A stretch of 64,000 bases of DNA from Winogradskyella pelagia (lineage in GTDB: Bacteria > Bacteroidota > Bacteroidia > Flavobacteriales > Flavobacteriaceae). Positions 17,915 through 28,173 of this stretch are shown one piece after another. The DNA lies in assembly GCF_017581965.1 (NCBI RefSeq), contig NZ_JAGEVF010000002.1, positions 310,001-374,000 on the forward strand, read 5' to 3'. Every line of letters starts with the position of its first letter. Positions within the stretch are counted from its first letter, which is position 1. Under the pieces are notes generated by a model, which saw nothing but the letters and a program-made list of their open reading frames with translations, was not told where the DNA came from and searched no databases. A program made the translations under genes and the position numbers.

Positions 17915-19264
17915 TTGAAATTGTCTTGGCGTAATATTATCCTTTTACTTTTTATTTCTTTTTCTTTTTGCGGTTTGGCACAGGACAGATATTATATGCA
18001 AGAGAGCAATAGCAAGAAGATTAACTTTGAACTCATTAATAATCTCATTATTATTCCAATGAAGGTTAATAATGTTTTGTTATCATTCGTCTTGGATACT
18101 GGTGTTAGTAAACCCATACTTTTTAATATTGCTGAGACAGATTCGGTCGGTCTTAAAAACACCAAAACTTTTTTTTTATATGGTTTAGGTGGTGATGGTA
18201 AGTTAGAGGCATTAAAGTCTTCAGGTAATTCGTTTAAAATTGGTGATGCCACGTTGTACAATAAAGATTTGTATGTAGTTTACGATGATGATATAAGTTT
18301 TACACCACGATTGGGTGTTTTAGTTCACGGTATTATTGGCTATGATATTTTTAAAGATTTTATAGTAGAACTCAATTACAGCTCTCGGTATATAAGGTTA
18401 CATAAACCAAATGAGTTTAAAAGAAAGACGAGTAGGAAATGGACTCAACTTCCGTTAGACATATATAATAAAAAGCCATATCTAAAAGCCAAGGTTACCT
18501 TACATAACGATACTAAAATAATTAAACTATTGATGGATACAGGAAGTAGTGATGCACTATGGCTCTTTGAGGATGTAAACAGGGGAATTTATCCTAATGA
18601 GGAATTGGTCTTTGATGACTATTTGGGTAAAGGTTTAAGCGGTTCGGTTTATGGACAAAGGTCAAGGGTGAAGGCATTTGAAATCGGTAATTTTAAATTT
18701 GAAAATGCGAACGTGGCATTTCCTGACTCATCATCTGTTGATGTAACTAAAATTTATAAAGAGCGAAATGGCTCTGTTGGAGGTGAGATTCTTAAAAGGT
18801 TTAATTACTTCTTTGACTATGGTAATTCAGTGCTTTACTTAAAAAAGAATGGTTCTTTTAAAAATTCTTTTACATATAACAATAGTGGTATTGTACTTGA
18901 GCATAACGGAATAATGTTCGTTAGGGAAGAAATAAACGTTCCAATCATTAATAAGAATAAAAATAGCAGTGCTGTAAGCATTAATCAGGTTGTTAACTAC
19001 ATGACTTCTGTAAGACCAGCTTATGAGATTGTTGAAATACGAGAAACCTCTAATGCTTACGCTGAGGGACTTCGTAAAGGAGACGTTTTAATTGGAGTTA
19101 ACAATAAAAAAGCCTACGAATTTAAGCTTTCAGAAATCAATGAGTTGTTTCATGGTAAAACGGGAAAAACTATAAGGCTTAAGATTGAACGCCAAGGTGT
19201 AGAAATGGTTTTTAAATTTAAGTTGGATGATGCTTTCAAAAAAAATAAGCCCTCAACTGATTGA
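17915..19264 (+). CDS. Retropepsin-like aspartyl protease with C-terminal PDZ domain, exported
   Basis: A 449-residue secreted protein. It has a signal peptide (about 1-22, ending GLAQ) and two pepsin-type motifs in one chain (DTG at 61-63 and DTG at 208-210), each followed by a small beta domain. A PDZ domain (about 352-440) contains ETSNAYAEGLRKGD and the ligand loop. Two DTG lobes in one polypeptide could form an active site without dimerisation. The start is a TTG at 17915; the first ATG (residue 28) would remove the signal peptide, so the non-ATG start is preferred. The 3' end overlaps a terminator hairpin for the opposite gene. Substrate unknown. Confidence 0.8.
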   Translation: MKLSWRNIILLLFISFSFCGLAQDRYYMQESNSKKINFELINNLIIIPMKVNNVLLSFVLDTGVSKPILFNIAETDSVGLKNTKTFFLYGLGGDGKLEALKSSGNSFKIGDATLYNKDLYVVYDDDISFTPRLGVLVHGIIGYDIFKDFIVELNYSSRYIRLHKPNEFKRKTSRKWTQLPLDIYNKKPYLKAKVTLHNDTKIIKLLMDTGSSDALWLFEDVNRGIYPNEELVFDDYLGKGLSGSVYGQRSRVKAFEIGNFKFENANVAFPDSSSVDVTKIYKERNGSVGGEILKRFNYFFDYGNSVLYLKKNGSFKNSFTYNNSGIVLEHNGIMFVREEINVPIINKNKNSSAVSINQVVNYMTSVRPAYEIVEIRETSNAYAEGLRKGDVLIGVNNKKAYEFKLSEINELFHGKTGKTIRLKIERQGVEMVFKFKLDDAFKKNKPSTD

Positions 19265-19270
19265 GGGCTT
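19240..19270 (-). terminator. Terminator of the DUF1573 gene, lying inside the end of the PDZ protein gene
   Basis: AAGCCCTCAA and TTGAGGGCTT form a 10-bp stem with loop CTGA. On the minus strand it is followed by A then eight T. The TGA stop codon of the plus-strand gene (19262-19264) sits in the right arm. Confidence 0.85.
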
Positions 19271-19297
19271 GTAACTAATATTATAATCTAAGTATAA

Positions 19298-19723
19298 TTA
19301 TTGCTCAATCATACTTTTAGACTTTTTCTCCAATACACTGGTTTTATTAGAATCAACAACTAACCCTTTAATCTTTAAGGCTACGGTTGGCGTGTCTGCG
19401 TTAGAGAAAACAGTAATGGTCTTTCTTATTGGGTTAACGCGTTTAGTGTCATATTTTACTTGAATTTCACCTGTTTCACCAGGCATTATTGGACCTTCTG
19501 GTTTCTTAGGTACGGTGCAACCGCATGTAGATTTTACATTAGAAATGATTAATGGTGCATTACCAGTATTTGTAAACTCAAATACTCTAACGCCATCAGA
19601 TCCTTTTTCGATGGTGCCATAGTCAATCACATTGGTCTTAAATTCAATTTTAGCTACTTTTTCTTGAGCAAAGGCTCCAAGGGTAAAAATGCTAACTAAT
19701 ACTACTACTAAATTTTTCATCAC
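19298..19723 (-). CDS. DUF1573 domain protein, exported
   Basis: A 141-residue protein with a cleavable signal peptide (about 1-19, ending GAFAQ) and one DUF1573 domain, an immunoglobulin-like beta-sandwich recognised from DYGTIEKGS, FEFTNTGNAPLII, STCGCTVP and the PGETGEIQVKYDT block. The two cysteines of CGC are conserved in the family. Such proteins are abundant in the Bacteroidota envelope and their role is not established. It is a single-gene unit with its own terminator. Confidence 0.9.
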   Translation of the reverse strand: MMKNLVVVLVSIFTLGAFAQEKVAKIEFKTNVIDYGTIEKGSDGVRVFEFTNTGNAPLIISNVKSTCGCTVPKKPEGPIMPGETGEIQVKYDTKRVNPIRKTITVFSNADTPTVALKIKGLVVDSNKTSVLEKKSKSMIEQ

Positions 19724-19871
19724 TTTAAAATTTCGTTTGTTATGTTAAAACTACTTACTTTTTCTATCTCAACAAAATTAATTAGATGTATAACACATTA
19801 TTTAACATGGATTAAAACTAATTAATATACGTTTCATGCACGAATAAGTTTTTCAAAAAAAGAAATATAAG

Positions 19872-19879
19872 TACTTTTG
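19872..19879 (+). promoter_or_regulatory. Bacteroidota-type -7 box upstream of valS
   Basis: TACTTTTG matches TAnnTTTG and lies 30 bases before the valS ATG. No TTG is seen at the usual upstream distance, only a T-rich stretch. Confidence 0.5.
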
Positions 19880-19909
19880 TCATCCATTTAGCAAAAATAA
19901 TACCAAAAT

Positions 19910-22543
19910 ATGGAAATCCCATCTAAATATAGTGCCCATGCAGTTGAGAGTAAATGGTACGACTACTGGATGGAACATGGTTACTTTCACTCGGAACCAG
20001 ATGATAGAGAGCCTTATACTATAGTAATACCTCCTCCTAATGTTACAGGTATTTTGCATATGGGACATATGCTAAATAATACAATCCAAGATGTGCTTAT
20101 TAGAAGAGCACGCCTTTTGGGTAAAAACGCATGTTGGGTTCCTGGTACAGACCATGCCTCAATTGCAACTGAAGCTAAGGTTGTCGCCAGATTAAAGTCA
20201 CAAGGCATAGATAAGAATGATTTAACGAGGGAGCAGTTTTTAAAGCATGCTTGGGAATGGAAAGAAGAATATGGTGGCGTTATTTTAGAGCAACTCAAAA
20301 AACTTGGTTGTTCCTGTGATTGGAACAGAACCAAATTTACCATGGATGACGATATGTCGGAAGGGGTTATTAAAGTTTTTATAGATCTTTATAAAAAGGG
20401 TTTGATTTACCGTGGTTATAGAATGGTTAATTGGGATCCAGAAGCCAAAACAACCTTGTCTGATGAGGAGGTTGAATATGTTGAAAAGCAAGGGAAACTA
20501 TACTATATAAATTACAAAATTGAAGATTCGGAAGAGGTATTAACCATTGCAACTACAAGGCCAGAAACCTTGCTAGGTGATACAGCCATATGCATTAATC
20601 CAAAAGACGAGCGTCACACAAACCTTAAAGGGAAAAGAGCAATTGTTCCTATTTGTGATAGAGTGGTGCCTATAATTGAAGATGATTATGTAGACTTGGA
20701 ATTTGGGACAGGTTGCTTAAAGGTAACACCAGCTCATGACGAAAACGATAAAACCCTAGGAGACAAACACGGTTTAGAGGTCATCGATATCTTTAACGAA
20801 GATGCCACTCTAAACTCTTATGGTTTACATTACAAGGGTAGAGATCGGTTTGAAGTCCGTAAGGCTATTGTTAAAGAGCTAAAGGAATTAGATGCTTTAG
20901 TTAAGGTCGAGGACTACACCAATAGGGTAGGTATTTCCGAACGAACTAAAGCGATAATTGAACCAAGATTAAGTGATCAGTGGTTTCTTAAGATGGAAGA
21001 TTTGGCTAAGCCAGCACTCGAAGCTGTGTTAGAAACGAATTCTATAAAGTTATTTCCAAAGAAATTTGAAAACACTTACCGTCATTGGATGGAGAATATT
21101 AGAGACTGGAATATTTCTCGTCAATTAATTTGGGGTCAGCAAATACCAGCTTATTATTATGGAGACGGAAAAGAAAATTTTGTAGTAGCATCAACTAAGG
21201 AGGAAGCATTAGAACAAGCCAAAAACCTCTCATCTAATGAAAATTTGAAAATTTCAGACTTAAGACAAGACTCTGATGTTTTAGATACATGGTTTTCATC
21301 ATGGTTATGGCCAATTAGTGTTTTTGATGGTGTTAGGAATCCTGATAATAAGGAAATTAATTATTACTACCCAACCAATGATTTGGTTACCGGTCCGGAT
21401 ATTTTATTCTTTTGGGTGGCTAGGATGATTGTTGCTGGTTATGAGTTCAGAGGAGAAAAACCTTTTCATAATGTGTATCTTACTGGGCTGGTTAGAGATA
21501 AGCAAAGGCGTAAGATGTCTAAATCTCTTGGCAACTCTCCAGATGCATTAAAACTAATTGAAGATTACGGTGCAGATGGTGTCCGAGTAGGACTATTGTT
21601 GAGTTCGGCAGCTGGAAATGATTTAATGTTTGATGAAGCGCTTTGCCAGCAAGGTAGAGGTTTTGGAAACAAAATATGGAACGCTTTTCAATTAACTAAT
21701 TTATGGGAGGTTTCTGATATAGAACAGCCCAATTGTAGCAAGATTGCCTTGGAATGGTATACAGCTAAATTTCAAGCGGCATTAGTTGATATCGAAGACC
21801 ATTTTAGTAAGTACAGGCTAAGCGATGCCTTAATGACTATTTATAAGTTAATTTATGATGATTTTTGCGGTTGGATGTTAGAAATGGTCAAACCAGCCTA
21901 TCAACAACCTATTGATAGAATCACTTATGACGAGGTAATGACTATTTTCGAGGAAAATTTAAAAATAGTACATCCGTTTATGCCTTTCTTAACGGAAGAT
22001 ATTTGGCAATCTATAAAAAAGCGTTCAACAGAGGAGGCCTTGATAATTGCTAAATGGCCAGAAACTAAACCAATAAACAAAGATTTAATTTCAGAGTTTG
22101 ATTTTGCGACAGAAGTGATTTCAGGTATTAGAAATATTAGAAAACAGAAAAATATTGCCTTTAAAGATGCTATTGAATTTTCAGTAATCAATAATGAAAA
22201 AGCATCAACTAGATTTGATGAGGTGATTATGAAGCTTGGAAATTTAGAATACCTCAATTATGTCAATGAACCGGTTGAAGGTGCTCTAACGTTTAGAGTA
22301 AAGTCTAATGAGTATTTTATTCCAATGGAGGGTAGCATTGATGTTGAGGCTGAAATTAAAAAACTAACTGAAGAATTGAACTATACAGATGGTTTTTTAA
22401 AGTCTGTACAGAAGAAATTATCTAACGAGCGTTTTGTAAATAACGCACCTGAGCAGGTTGTAGCTATAGAAAAGAAGAAAGAAGCGGATGCGCTGGCAAA
22501 GATTGAGATCTTAAAAAACAGTTTAGAAAGTTTAAAAAATTAG
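19910..22543 (+). CDS. valS: Valyl-tRNA synthetase
   Basis: Charges tRNA-Val; class Ia synthetase. The HIGH-type motif is HMGH (about 45-48, in [12 protein letters not shown]), the KMSKS loop is [11 protein letters not shown], the editing domain contains [15 protein letters not shown], and the C-terminal coiled coil (about 815-877) is charged and Lys/Glu-rich as expected for ValS. Length (877 aa) is normal. It appears monocistronic. Confidence 0.97.
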   Translation: MEIPSKYSAHAVESKWYDYWMEHGYFHSEPDDREPYTIVIPPPNVTGILHMGHMLNNTIQDVLIRRARLLGKNACWVPGTDHASIATEAKVVARLKSQGIDKNDLTREQFLKHAWEWKEEYGGVILEQLKKLGCSCDWNRTKFTMDDDMSEGVIKVFIDLYKKGLIYRGYRMVNWDPEAKTTLSDEEVEYVEKQGKLYYINYKIEDSEEVLTIATTRPETLLGDTAICINPKDERHTNLKGKRAIVPICDRVVPIIEDDYVDLEFGTGCLKVTPAHDENDKTLGDKHGLEVIDIFNEDATLNSYGLHYKGRDRFEVRKAIVKELKELDALVKVEDYTNRVGISERTKAIIEPRLSDQWFLKMEDLAKPALEAVLETNSIKLFPKKFENTYRHWMENIRDWNISRQLIWGQQIPAYYYGDGKENFVVASTKEEALEQAKNLSSNENLKISDLRQDSDVLDTWFSSWLWPISVFDGVRNPDNKEINYYYPTNDLVTGPDILFFWVARMIVAGYEFRGEKPFHNVYLTGLVRDKQRRKMSKSLGNSPDALKLIEDYGADGVRVGLLLSSAAGNDLMFDEALCQQGRGFGNKIWNAFQLTNLWEVSDIEQPNCSKIALEWYTAKFQAALVDIEDHFSKYRLSDALMTIYKLIYDDFCGWMLEMVKPAYQQPIDRITYDEVMTIFEENLKIVHPFMPFLTEDIWQSIKKRSTEEALIIAKWPETKPINKDLISEFDFATEVISGIRNIRKQKNIAFKDAIEFSVINNEKASTRFDEVIMKLGNLEYLNYVNEPVEGALTFRVKSNEYFIPMEGSIDVEAEIKKLTEELNYTDGFLKSVQKKLSNERFVNNAPEQVVAIEKKKEADALAKIEILKNSLESLKN

Positions 22544-22656
22544 AGCAGAATAACTTAGAGTAGAGAATAATTTAATCATTTATACATTTATTAATCATAA
22601 ATTTCAATTATACATATCATAAAAAACATATATAAAAATATATGAAAAATGATATG

Positions 22657-22664
22657 CATCTTTG
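22657..22664 (+). promoter_or_regulatory. Near-consensus -7 box upstream of icd
   Basis: CATCTTTG differs from TAnnTTTG at the first base only and lies 20 bases before the ATG at 22685. It falls inside the in-frame extension that starts at 22649, which argues against that longer start. Confidence 0.4.
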
Positions 22665-22684
22665 TAATTGCAAACAACAACCCT

Positions 22685-24121
22685 ATGACAAAAATCACAG
22701 TAGCGAAGGGCGATGGTATCGGCCCAGAAATTATGGATGCCACATTGCGTATTTTAGAAGCAGCAGGAGCACAATTAGACATTGATGAGATTGATGTTGG
22801 AGAAAAGGTCTATTTAGCTGGTAATACGGCAGGTATTTCCAAAGAGGCTTGGGAAACCATAAGAAGAAACAAGATTTTTCTTAAAGCACCAATAACAACG
22901 CCTCAGGGTGGTGGTTATAAAAGCTTGAACGTTACAACGCGTAAGACATTAGGTCTTTTTGCAAATGTTAGACCATGTAAAAGTTTGCACCCTTATATAG
23001 CTACAAAGCACCCAGAGATGGATGTAGTTATTGTAAGAGAAAATGAAGAAGATTTATATGCAGGTATTGAGCATCAACAAACAGATGAAGTTGTTCAGTG
23101 TTTAAAATTAATCAGCCGTCCAGGTTGCGAAAAAATTGTGACTTATGCTTTTGAATATGCCAAAAAATTTGGCAGAAAAAAAGTGACCTGTTTTACAAAA
23201 GACAATATTATGAAACAAACAGATGGTTTGTTTCATAAAGTATTTGATGAAATAGCAGCAAAATATCCAGAAATAGAAAACGAGCACTGGATTGTTGATA
23301 TAGGTGCAGCAAAATTGGCTGATTCTCCAGAAGTTTTCGATGTAATCGTTATGCCTAACCTTTATGGTGATGTACTTTCAGATGTGGCAGCCCAAATTAC
23401 AGGATCTGTTGGTCTTGCGGGTTCATCAAATATTGGACATGACCATGCGATGTTTGAAGCAATTCATGGTTCTGCTCCAAGAAGAGCTGGCCAAAATATG
23501 GCAAACCCATCAGGTTTATTGCAAGGTGCAATTTTAATGTTGCAGCACATTGGACAATCCGATATTGCGGCTAAAGTTCAAAATGCTTGGTTGAAAACTA
23601 TGGAAGATGGTGTTCATACCTATGATGTTTATGATGAAAAGGTAAGTACCAAAAAAGTAGGTACCAAAGAGTTTGCCGATGCGGTTATTGCCAACATAGG
23701 CGAGGTGCCACAGCATCTTAAGAAGGTAGAATTTAAGAATGCAGGAGCTATAGAAATCCCTAAGCACACGCGTAGACCTAGAGCTGAAAAAGTACTAGAA
23801 GGTGTTGATGTTTTTGTGGATTGGGAAGGTACAGACCCAGATGTCATAGGCGAAAAATTACAAAATATGAATACCGAGGTTCTTAACCTTACTATGATAA
23901 CCAATAGAGGTGTAAAAGTTTGGCCAAATGGTTTCGACGAAACTTTTTGTACGGATCACTGGCGTTGTCGTTTTAAGGCCGTAGAGGGTAAAGCACCAAC
24001 TAAGGCAGATATTATTGAGGTATTAACTAAGGCCGAAGAAAGTGGAATTGATGCTATCAAAACAGAAAACCTATATACGTTTGATGGTGTTAGAGGATAC
24101 TCTTTAGGTCAGGGTCAGTAG
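22685..24121 (+). CDS. icd: NADP-dependent isocitrate dehydrogenase, long (Thermus-like) type
   Basis: Decarboxylates isocitrate to 2-oxoglutarate in the TCA cycle. The core (about 1-335) has GDGIGPEI, TTPQGGGYKSLN (the Ser region bound by substrate), VRENEEDLYAGIEH, the Asp cluster NLYGDVLSD and the HGSAP nucleotide loop. The extra C-terminal domain (about 345-478) with GVDVFVDWEG and ITNRGVKVWP marks the longer form also found in Thermus. I chose the ATG at 22685 (478 aa); an open frame extends to 22649 but its residues lack family similarity. Confidence 0.93.
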   Translation: MTKITVAKGDGIGPEIMDATLRILEAAGAQLDIDEIDVGEKVYLAGNTAGISKEAWETIRRNKIFLKAPITTPQGGGYKSLNVTTRKTLGLFANVRPCKSLHPYIATKHPEMDVVIVRENEEDLYAGIEHQQTDEVVQCLKLISRPGCEKIVTYAFEYAKKFGRKKVTCFTKDNIMKQTDGLFHKVFDEIAAKYPEIENEHWIVDIGAAKLADSPEVFDVIVMPNLYGDVLSDVAAQITGSVGLAGSSNIGHDHAMFEAIHGSAPRRAGQNMANPSGLLQGAILMLQHIGQSDIAAKVQNAWLKTMEDGVHTYDVYDEKVSTKKVGTKEFADAVIANIGEVPQHLKKVEFKNAGAIEIPKHTRRPRAEKVLEGVDVFVDWEGTDPDVIGEKLQNMNTEVLNLTMITNRGVKVWPNGFDETFCTDHWRCRFKAVEGKAPTKADIIEVLTKAEESGIDAIKTENLYTFDGVRGYSLGQGQ

Positions 24122-24463
24122 GCCTTTTTGACATATTGAAATACATTTACATCCCAAGGGCATTTGAGTTAGTTAAAAAGGTCTTCTTGGGATGTAAATA
24201 AAAAAATAAGGACACCGTGATAGCGTTATGCACAGGATTGGTAAATTTTCATAGGTTGTTACATACTAATTATTCTGCTTCTGTGAATCGTTGTGCTTAG
24301 ATGACACAGATAAACCATAAAATTAAAGTAATTTGATTAGTATTATTGCTGTGCAAGGCTGTCTTTGGTGTCTTTTTATTTAATGACCTAACTCTTAAGG
24401 TCAAAAAATATCATCGTGTAAGTGTAAATAATGAATTGAGTGTATGGCTATGTTGAGCTAATA
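24122..24463. other. Gap of 342 bases without a gene between icd and rodA
   Basis: The only non-coding stretch above 300 bases. It lies between the convergent 3' ends of icd (plus) and rodA (minus). It contains a 14-bp perfect inverted repeat near icd (see the separate entry), plus a weaker GACCT/AGGTC stem near 24385. I find no convincing ORF, tRNA or known riboswitch pattern in the rest. Confidence 0.6.
24145..24199. terminator. Inverted repeat downstream of icd, possible terminator
   Basis: ATTTACATCCCAAG (24145-24158) and CTTGGGATGTAAAT (24186-24199) are perfect 14-bp arms separated by 27 bases. The long loop and the A-rich rather than T-rich flank make this less certain as an intrinsic terminator; it could instead be an operator-like or RNA structural element. 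Confidence 0.45.
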
Positions 24464-25744
24464 CTACCATTCATTGATTTTGTTACTATCTAATTTAACG
24501 AAGATAAACAGCAAGATTGTAAAGCCCCATAGTCCTGAGCCACCGTAGCTAAAAAAGGGCAGAGGAATACCAACCGTGGGAATTAATCCCATAACCATAC
24601 CTGTATTAATCGTAAAATGCACAAAGAGTATAGATGCAACACCATAGCCATAAACACGGCTAAACTGTGACTTTTGAGCCTCTGCCAAATAAAGAATCCT
24701 TACGATTAAAGCTACAAACAAAATAATGACAAAGCTACTTCCTAAAAAGCCCCATTCCTCACCAACAGTACTAAAGATATAGTCCGTTTCTTGCTCAGGG
24801 ACAAACTTTCCAGTAGTTCTTGTGCCCTGTAAAAAGCCCTTGCCGGTTATACCACCAGAGCTAATAGCTTGCTCTGACTGAATGAGATTATAAGCTTCAG
24901 CCTTTTTCATTTGTTCTAATTTTAAAGGGTCTTTCTCCAGCCGTAACCAAAGACTAATTCTATTTTGTTGATGAACTTTGAGTCCATGTTGGTAGAAAAG
25001 CTTTACTCCAAATGAAAAACCAATTGCTAATGCTAGTACAAGTATGTATTGAATTATAGAGCTTCGTTTCTTTTTTCGGAGAAAGTATCTTGAGAGCAAT
25101 ACAACTGCAGCAATTAGGCTCGTGATTGTAACACCAAACTTTAAGGATAAAACGGCAAGCAGGATTAATGAAAGCACCACGATTAGATAGACTTGTTGTA
25201 GTCCTTCTCTATAAAAAACGAAGAAGAATGCCAGATAAACAATAGTACTGCCTGCATCATTTTGGAGGAGAATTAATAAAGCGGGGATAAAGATAATGGC
25301 GGCTACCCTCACTTGGTCTTTAAGGGTTTTCATATTAGTTTGTATGTCGCTTATATATTTAGCAACAGCCAAGGCGGTTGCAAACTTTGCAAATTCACTT
25401 GGTTGGATAGTCATACTACCTATACCGTACCATGATCTTGCACCATTTACATCTTTGCCAAAAATAAACAAACCGATGAGTGCAAGAATGGCAACTAAAT
25501 AAATAATACTAGCAAATCGCTCATAAAATTTGGCTTCTAGAGAAAGAATTAAAATGATTAAAACAAAAGAAAGACCAACAAATATTAGTTGTTTTCCATA
25601 AAGTTGTGATGTGTCAAAATAGCTTGTGATTTCGCCAACATGTGAAGCTGAGAGTATATTGAGATAACCGAAAGTAACAAGGAGCAAGAATATTAGGATA
25701 ATAATCCAATCGAATTGAAAGCGTCTCTGGGTTTCTCTATACAT
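24464..25744 (-). CDS. rodA: Rod shape-determining protein RodA (SEDS glycosyltransferase)
   Basis: A 426-residue, roughly ten-helix SEDS-family protein that polymerises peptidoglycan glycan strands together with a class B PBP. Landmarks are QPSEFAKFA, ARSWYGIG, the big periplasmic loop with EQAISSGGITGKGFLQGT, the EQETDYIFSTVGEEWGF region holding the catalytic-type acidic residues, and PLPFFSYGGSG near the C terminus. The partner PBP2 gene lies 15 bases upstream in the same operon, so this is RodA rather than FtsW. Confidence 0.95.
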   Translation of the reverse strand: MYRETQRRFQFDWIIILIFLLLVTFGYLNILSASHVGEITSYFDTSQLYGKQLIFVGLSFVLIILILSLEAKFYERFASIIYLVAILALIGLFIFGKDVNGARSWYGIGSMTIQPSEFAKFATALAVAKYISDIQTNMKTLKDQVRVAAIIFIPALLILLQNDAGSTIVYLAFFFVFYREGLQQVYLIVVLSLILLAVLSLKFGVTITSLIAAVVLLSRYFLRKKKRSSIIQYILVLALAIGFSFGVKLFYQHGLKVHQQNRISLWLRLEKDPLKLEQMKKAEAYNLIQSEQAISSGGITGKGFLQGTRTTGKFVPEQETDYIFSTVGEEWGFLGSSFVIILFVALIVRILYLAEAQKSQFSRVYGYGVASILFVHFTINTGMVMGLIPTVGIPLPFFSYGGSGLWGFTILLFIFVKLDSNKINEW

Positions 25745-25759
25745 TCAAATAAATAAAAT

Positions 25760-27670
25760 TTAGTCCTTGAGAGCGTAGTTCTCAATTAATTGTAATTGGG
25801 TTTCTCCATTGATTCTAAACGGCTCACCAGAATACGGTTTTTTGTACTCATTTTCTAAACTATGGGTGAAAATCCAATTTTCTAAATCCTTGCGAGTGGT
25901 TTCTCCCTTAATATATTTTTCTATCATGAGACTGGCCATTCTGCCTGCGAAACGACTTCCCCAATACCCATTTTCAACAAAAACGGCTATAGCGATTGAA
26001 GGATTGTCCTTAGGTGCAAACGCTACAAAAATAGAATGATCAGTAAGTTGGGTCTTAACGTTATCTATTTTAACGAAATTTTCTGCAGTACCTGTTTTGC
26101 CGCAGATTTCTATTCCCGGAATTCTTAAGGTACTGGCGGTCCCTTCGTTATAAACATCGAACATGCCTTCTACAACAGGTTCAAAATGCGCTTTATCTAT
26201 GGTAGTGTATTTTGGTACCGTAAAGTTGCTTGGTAAGGTATCGCTCTCAATATTTTTAATTATATGTGGTGTATAATAAAACCCTCTATTACCTATTGCG
26301 GCCGCCATATTGGCAAGTTGAATTGGTGTTGCTTCAACTTCGCCTTGTCCTATGGCATTAGATACGATATAGGTTGATCCCCAACGATTATCACCATAAG
26401 CTCTATCATAATAATCACCATCAGGAATTCTTCCTGGTCTGCCTACTGATAGATCATTGTTTAAAAAGTTACCGAGACCAAAGCTTTTGGCATGCTCAGC
26501 CCATTTATTCATGCTAACGCCTGGGTCATCATATTTATCGACTATTCGTCTATAAACATTAACAAAATAGGCATTACAAGATTGTGAAATACCTTGATTC
26601 ATATCAACAGGGCTACGATGGTGGTGGCAGCCTGTTAATTTTCTGCTTCCATAATAATAACCCATGCGGCAAGAGAATCTATCATTAACATCAACAACAC
26701 CTTCCTGTAAACCAATTAAGGCATTTATGACCTTAAAGGGTGAGCCTGGCGGGTACTGCGCTTGTAGCCCTCTATCATAAGTGGGCATGTTAATCGTGTC
26801 TCTAAATAAGCGTGAAAAATTTTTATTTCGTTCTCTTCCAACAAGCAAATTTGGATTATAACTAGGCCCTGTTACCATAGCTAAAATTTCACCGCTACTA
26901 GGTTCAATTGCAACAATGCCACCACGCTTATGTTTCATCAGTAATTCACCATAGGCCTGCAGCTCAGAATCTATTGTAATTGTAATATCTTTTCCTGGTT
27001 TTGGCAGGGTATCATACTGTCCATTTTTATATGGACCAATATTTTTATTGAATCTGTCTTTTTGTATGAAACGTATCCCTTTGACACCTCTAAGAATATC
27101 TTCATAAGATTTTTCTACGCCCTGTTTTCCAATTAAATCTCCTAATTTGTAATAAGAATCCTTATTCATCTCCTTTTGGCCTACTTCACCGATATCGCCT
27201 AAAACATTGGCGCCAATGTCGGTTTGGTAGGATCTCATCGATCTTTTTTGAATATAGAAGCCTTCATACTTCCACATCACTTCCTGCAAAACTGCATAAT
27301 CTGCTTTTGATAATTGTGGAACAAAAGGAGACGGCAACCTAGGGGAATAATTCGTGGCTTTTGTTAATTTTTTTTCATAGTCCTCAGCTGTTATACCTAA
27401 TAAATTGCAGAAGTCTTTAATTTCTGACGGCTCCAAGGGAGTCACCTCTCTCGGTATGACCATTACATCATAGGAAGGTTGATTAGCAACGAGAAGTTTT
27501 CCGTTTCGGTCATATACATAACCGCGTTTGGGATAGTTATACTCCGCTCTAATAGCTGTATCCTCAAGAATATTAAATGAATCGCTATTATAAACCTGAA
27601 GATAGAACAAGCGAACCAAAAAAATAAGGCCAACTGCAATTGCCGAGGTTACGAGTAGGAGTTTTCTCAT
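25760..27670 (-). CDS. mrdA: Penicillin-binding protein 2 (peptidoglycan transpeptidase)
   Basis: A 636-residue class B PBP anchored by one N-terminal helix (about 5-24). The transpeptidase motifs are all present: SxxK at S310-K313 (SPFK), SxN at S364-N366 (SCN) and KTG at 525-527. The pedestal/dimerisation region (about 45-230) is typical, with YPKRGYVYDRNG near the start. It works with RodA in lateral wall synthesis. The ATG overlaps the mreD stop by four bases (ATGA-type coupling). Confidence 0.95.
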   Translation of the reverse strand: MRKLLLVTSAIAVGLIFLVRLFYLQVYNSDSFNILEDTAIRAEYNYPKRGYVYDRNGKLLVANQPSYDVMVIPREVTPLEPSEIKDFCNLLGITAEDYEKKLTKATNYSPRLPSPFVPQLSKADYAVLQEVMWKYEGFYIQKRSMRSYQTDIGANVLGDIGEVGQKEMNKDSYYKLGDLIGKQGVEKSYEDILRGVKGIRFIQKDRFNKNIGPYKNGQYDTLPKPGKDITITIDSELQAYGELLMKHKRGGIVAIEPSSGEILAMVTGPSYNPNLLVGRERNKNFSRLFRDTINMPTYDRGLQAQYPPGSPFKVINALIGLQEGVVDVNDRFSCRMGYYYGSRKLTGCHHHRSPVDMNQGISQSCNAYFVNVYRRIVDKYDDPGVSMNKWAEHAKSFGLGNFLNNDLSVGRPGRIPDGDYYDRAYGDNRWGSTYIVSNAIGQGEVEATPIQLANMAAAIGNRGFYYTPHIIKNIESDTLPSNFTVPKYTTIDKAHFEPVVEGMFDVYNEGTASTLRIPGIEICGKTGTAENFVKIDNVKTQLTDHSIFVAFAPKDNPSIAIAVFVENGYWGSRFAGRMASLMIEKYIKGETTRKDLENWIFTHSLENEYKKPYSGEPFRINGETQLQLIENYALKD

Positions 27671-28173
27671 TTACGATTCTGACTGAACAAGATTATTATA
27701 AGAATAGACACTATTAAGGTGAATATACTAGAAAATAACGTCTTTTTTAATATTAGCCATATACTACCTATGTTAAAAATTTCTAACGAAAATAGTACCA
27801 GATGGTGCAATAAAGTACCAATTGCGACATAGCTAATTAAACTTCCAATCTCAGAATTATTAAAATTAACACTTTGATGTTCGTAAAGCATCCCAAAAGA
27901 AAATTTCAATAGAATAGGCCGGCTGTAGGCTAAAACAACTGATGCACCGGCATGGACGCCACCAGAATCAAGAAACATATCCAAGGCCATCCCTAAAACA
28001 AAACTTACCAGCAATAAGATAAGCCTGTTATCTCTTATTGGAAATAAAAAAATAAAAATGATATACACATACGGATTAATATAACCAAGAAAGTTTATGT
28101 TGTTAAAAATGGCAACTTGCAAAAGAATTAAGGTAACAAACCTTATAATATGAAGGCCGATAGAACTATTCAT
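27667..28173 (-). CDS. mreD: Rod shape-determining membrane protein MreD
   Basis: A 168-residue protein of about five membrane helices, poorly conserved in sequence but identified by position between mreC and mrdA and by size. Landmarks are NINFLGYINPYVYI, FPIRDNRLILLLVSFVLGMALDMFLDSGGVH. It overlaps mreC by 8 bases and mrdA by 4 bases. Confidence 0.9.
   Translation of the reverse strand: MNSSIGLHIIRFVTLILLQVAIFNNINFLGYINPYVYIIFIFLFPIRDNRLILLLVSFVLGMALDMFLDSGGVHAGASVVLAYSRPILLKFSFGMLYEHQSVNFNNSEIGSLISYVAIGTLLHHLVLFSLEIFNIGSIWLILKKTLFSSIFTLIVSILIIILFSQNRK

Noticed and set aside
22649..22684. In-frame N-terminal extension of icd
   Set aside because: The extra residues do not resemble the family and overlap a near-consensus promoter box; ATG 22685 begins at the typical MTKITVAKGDGIGPEI.
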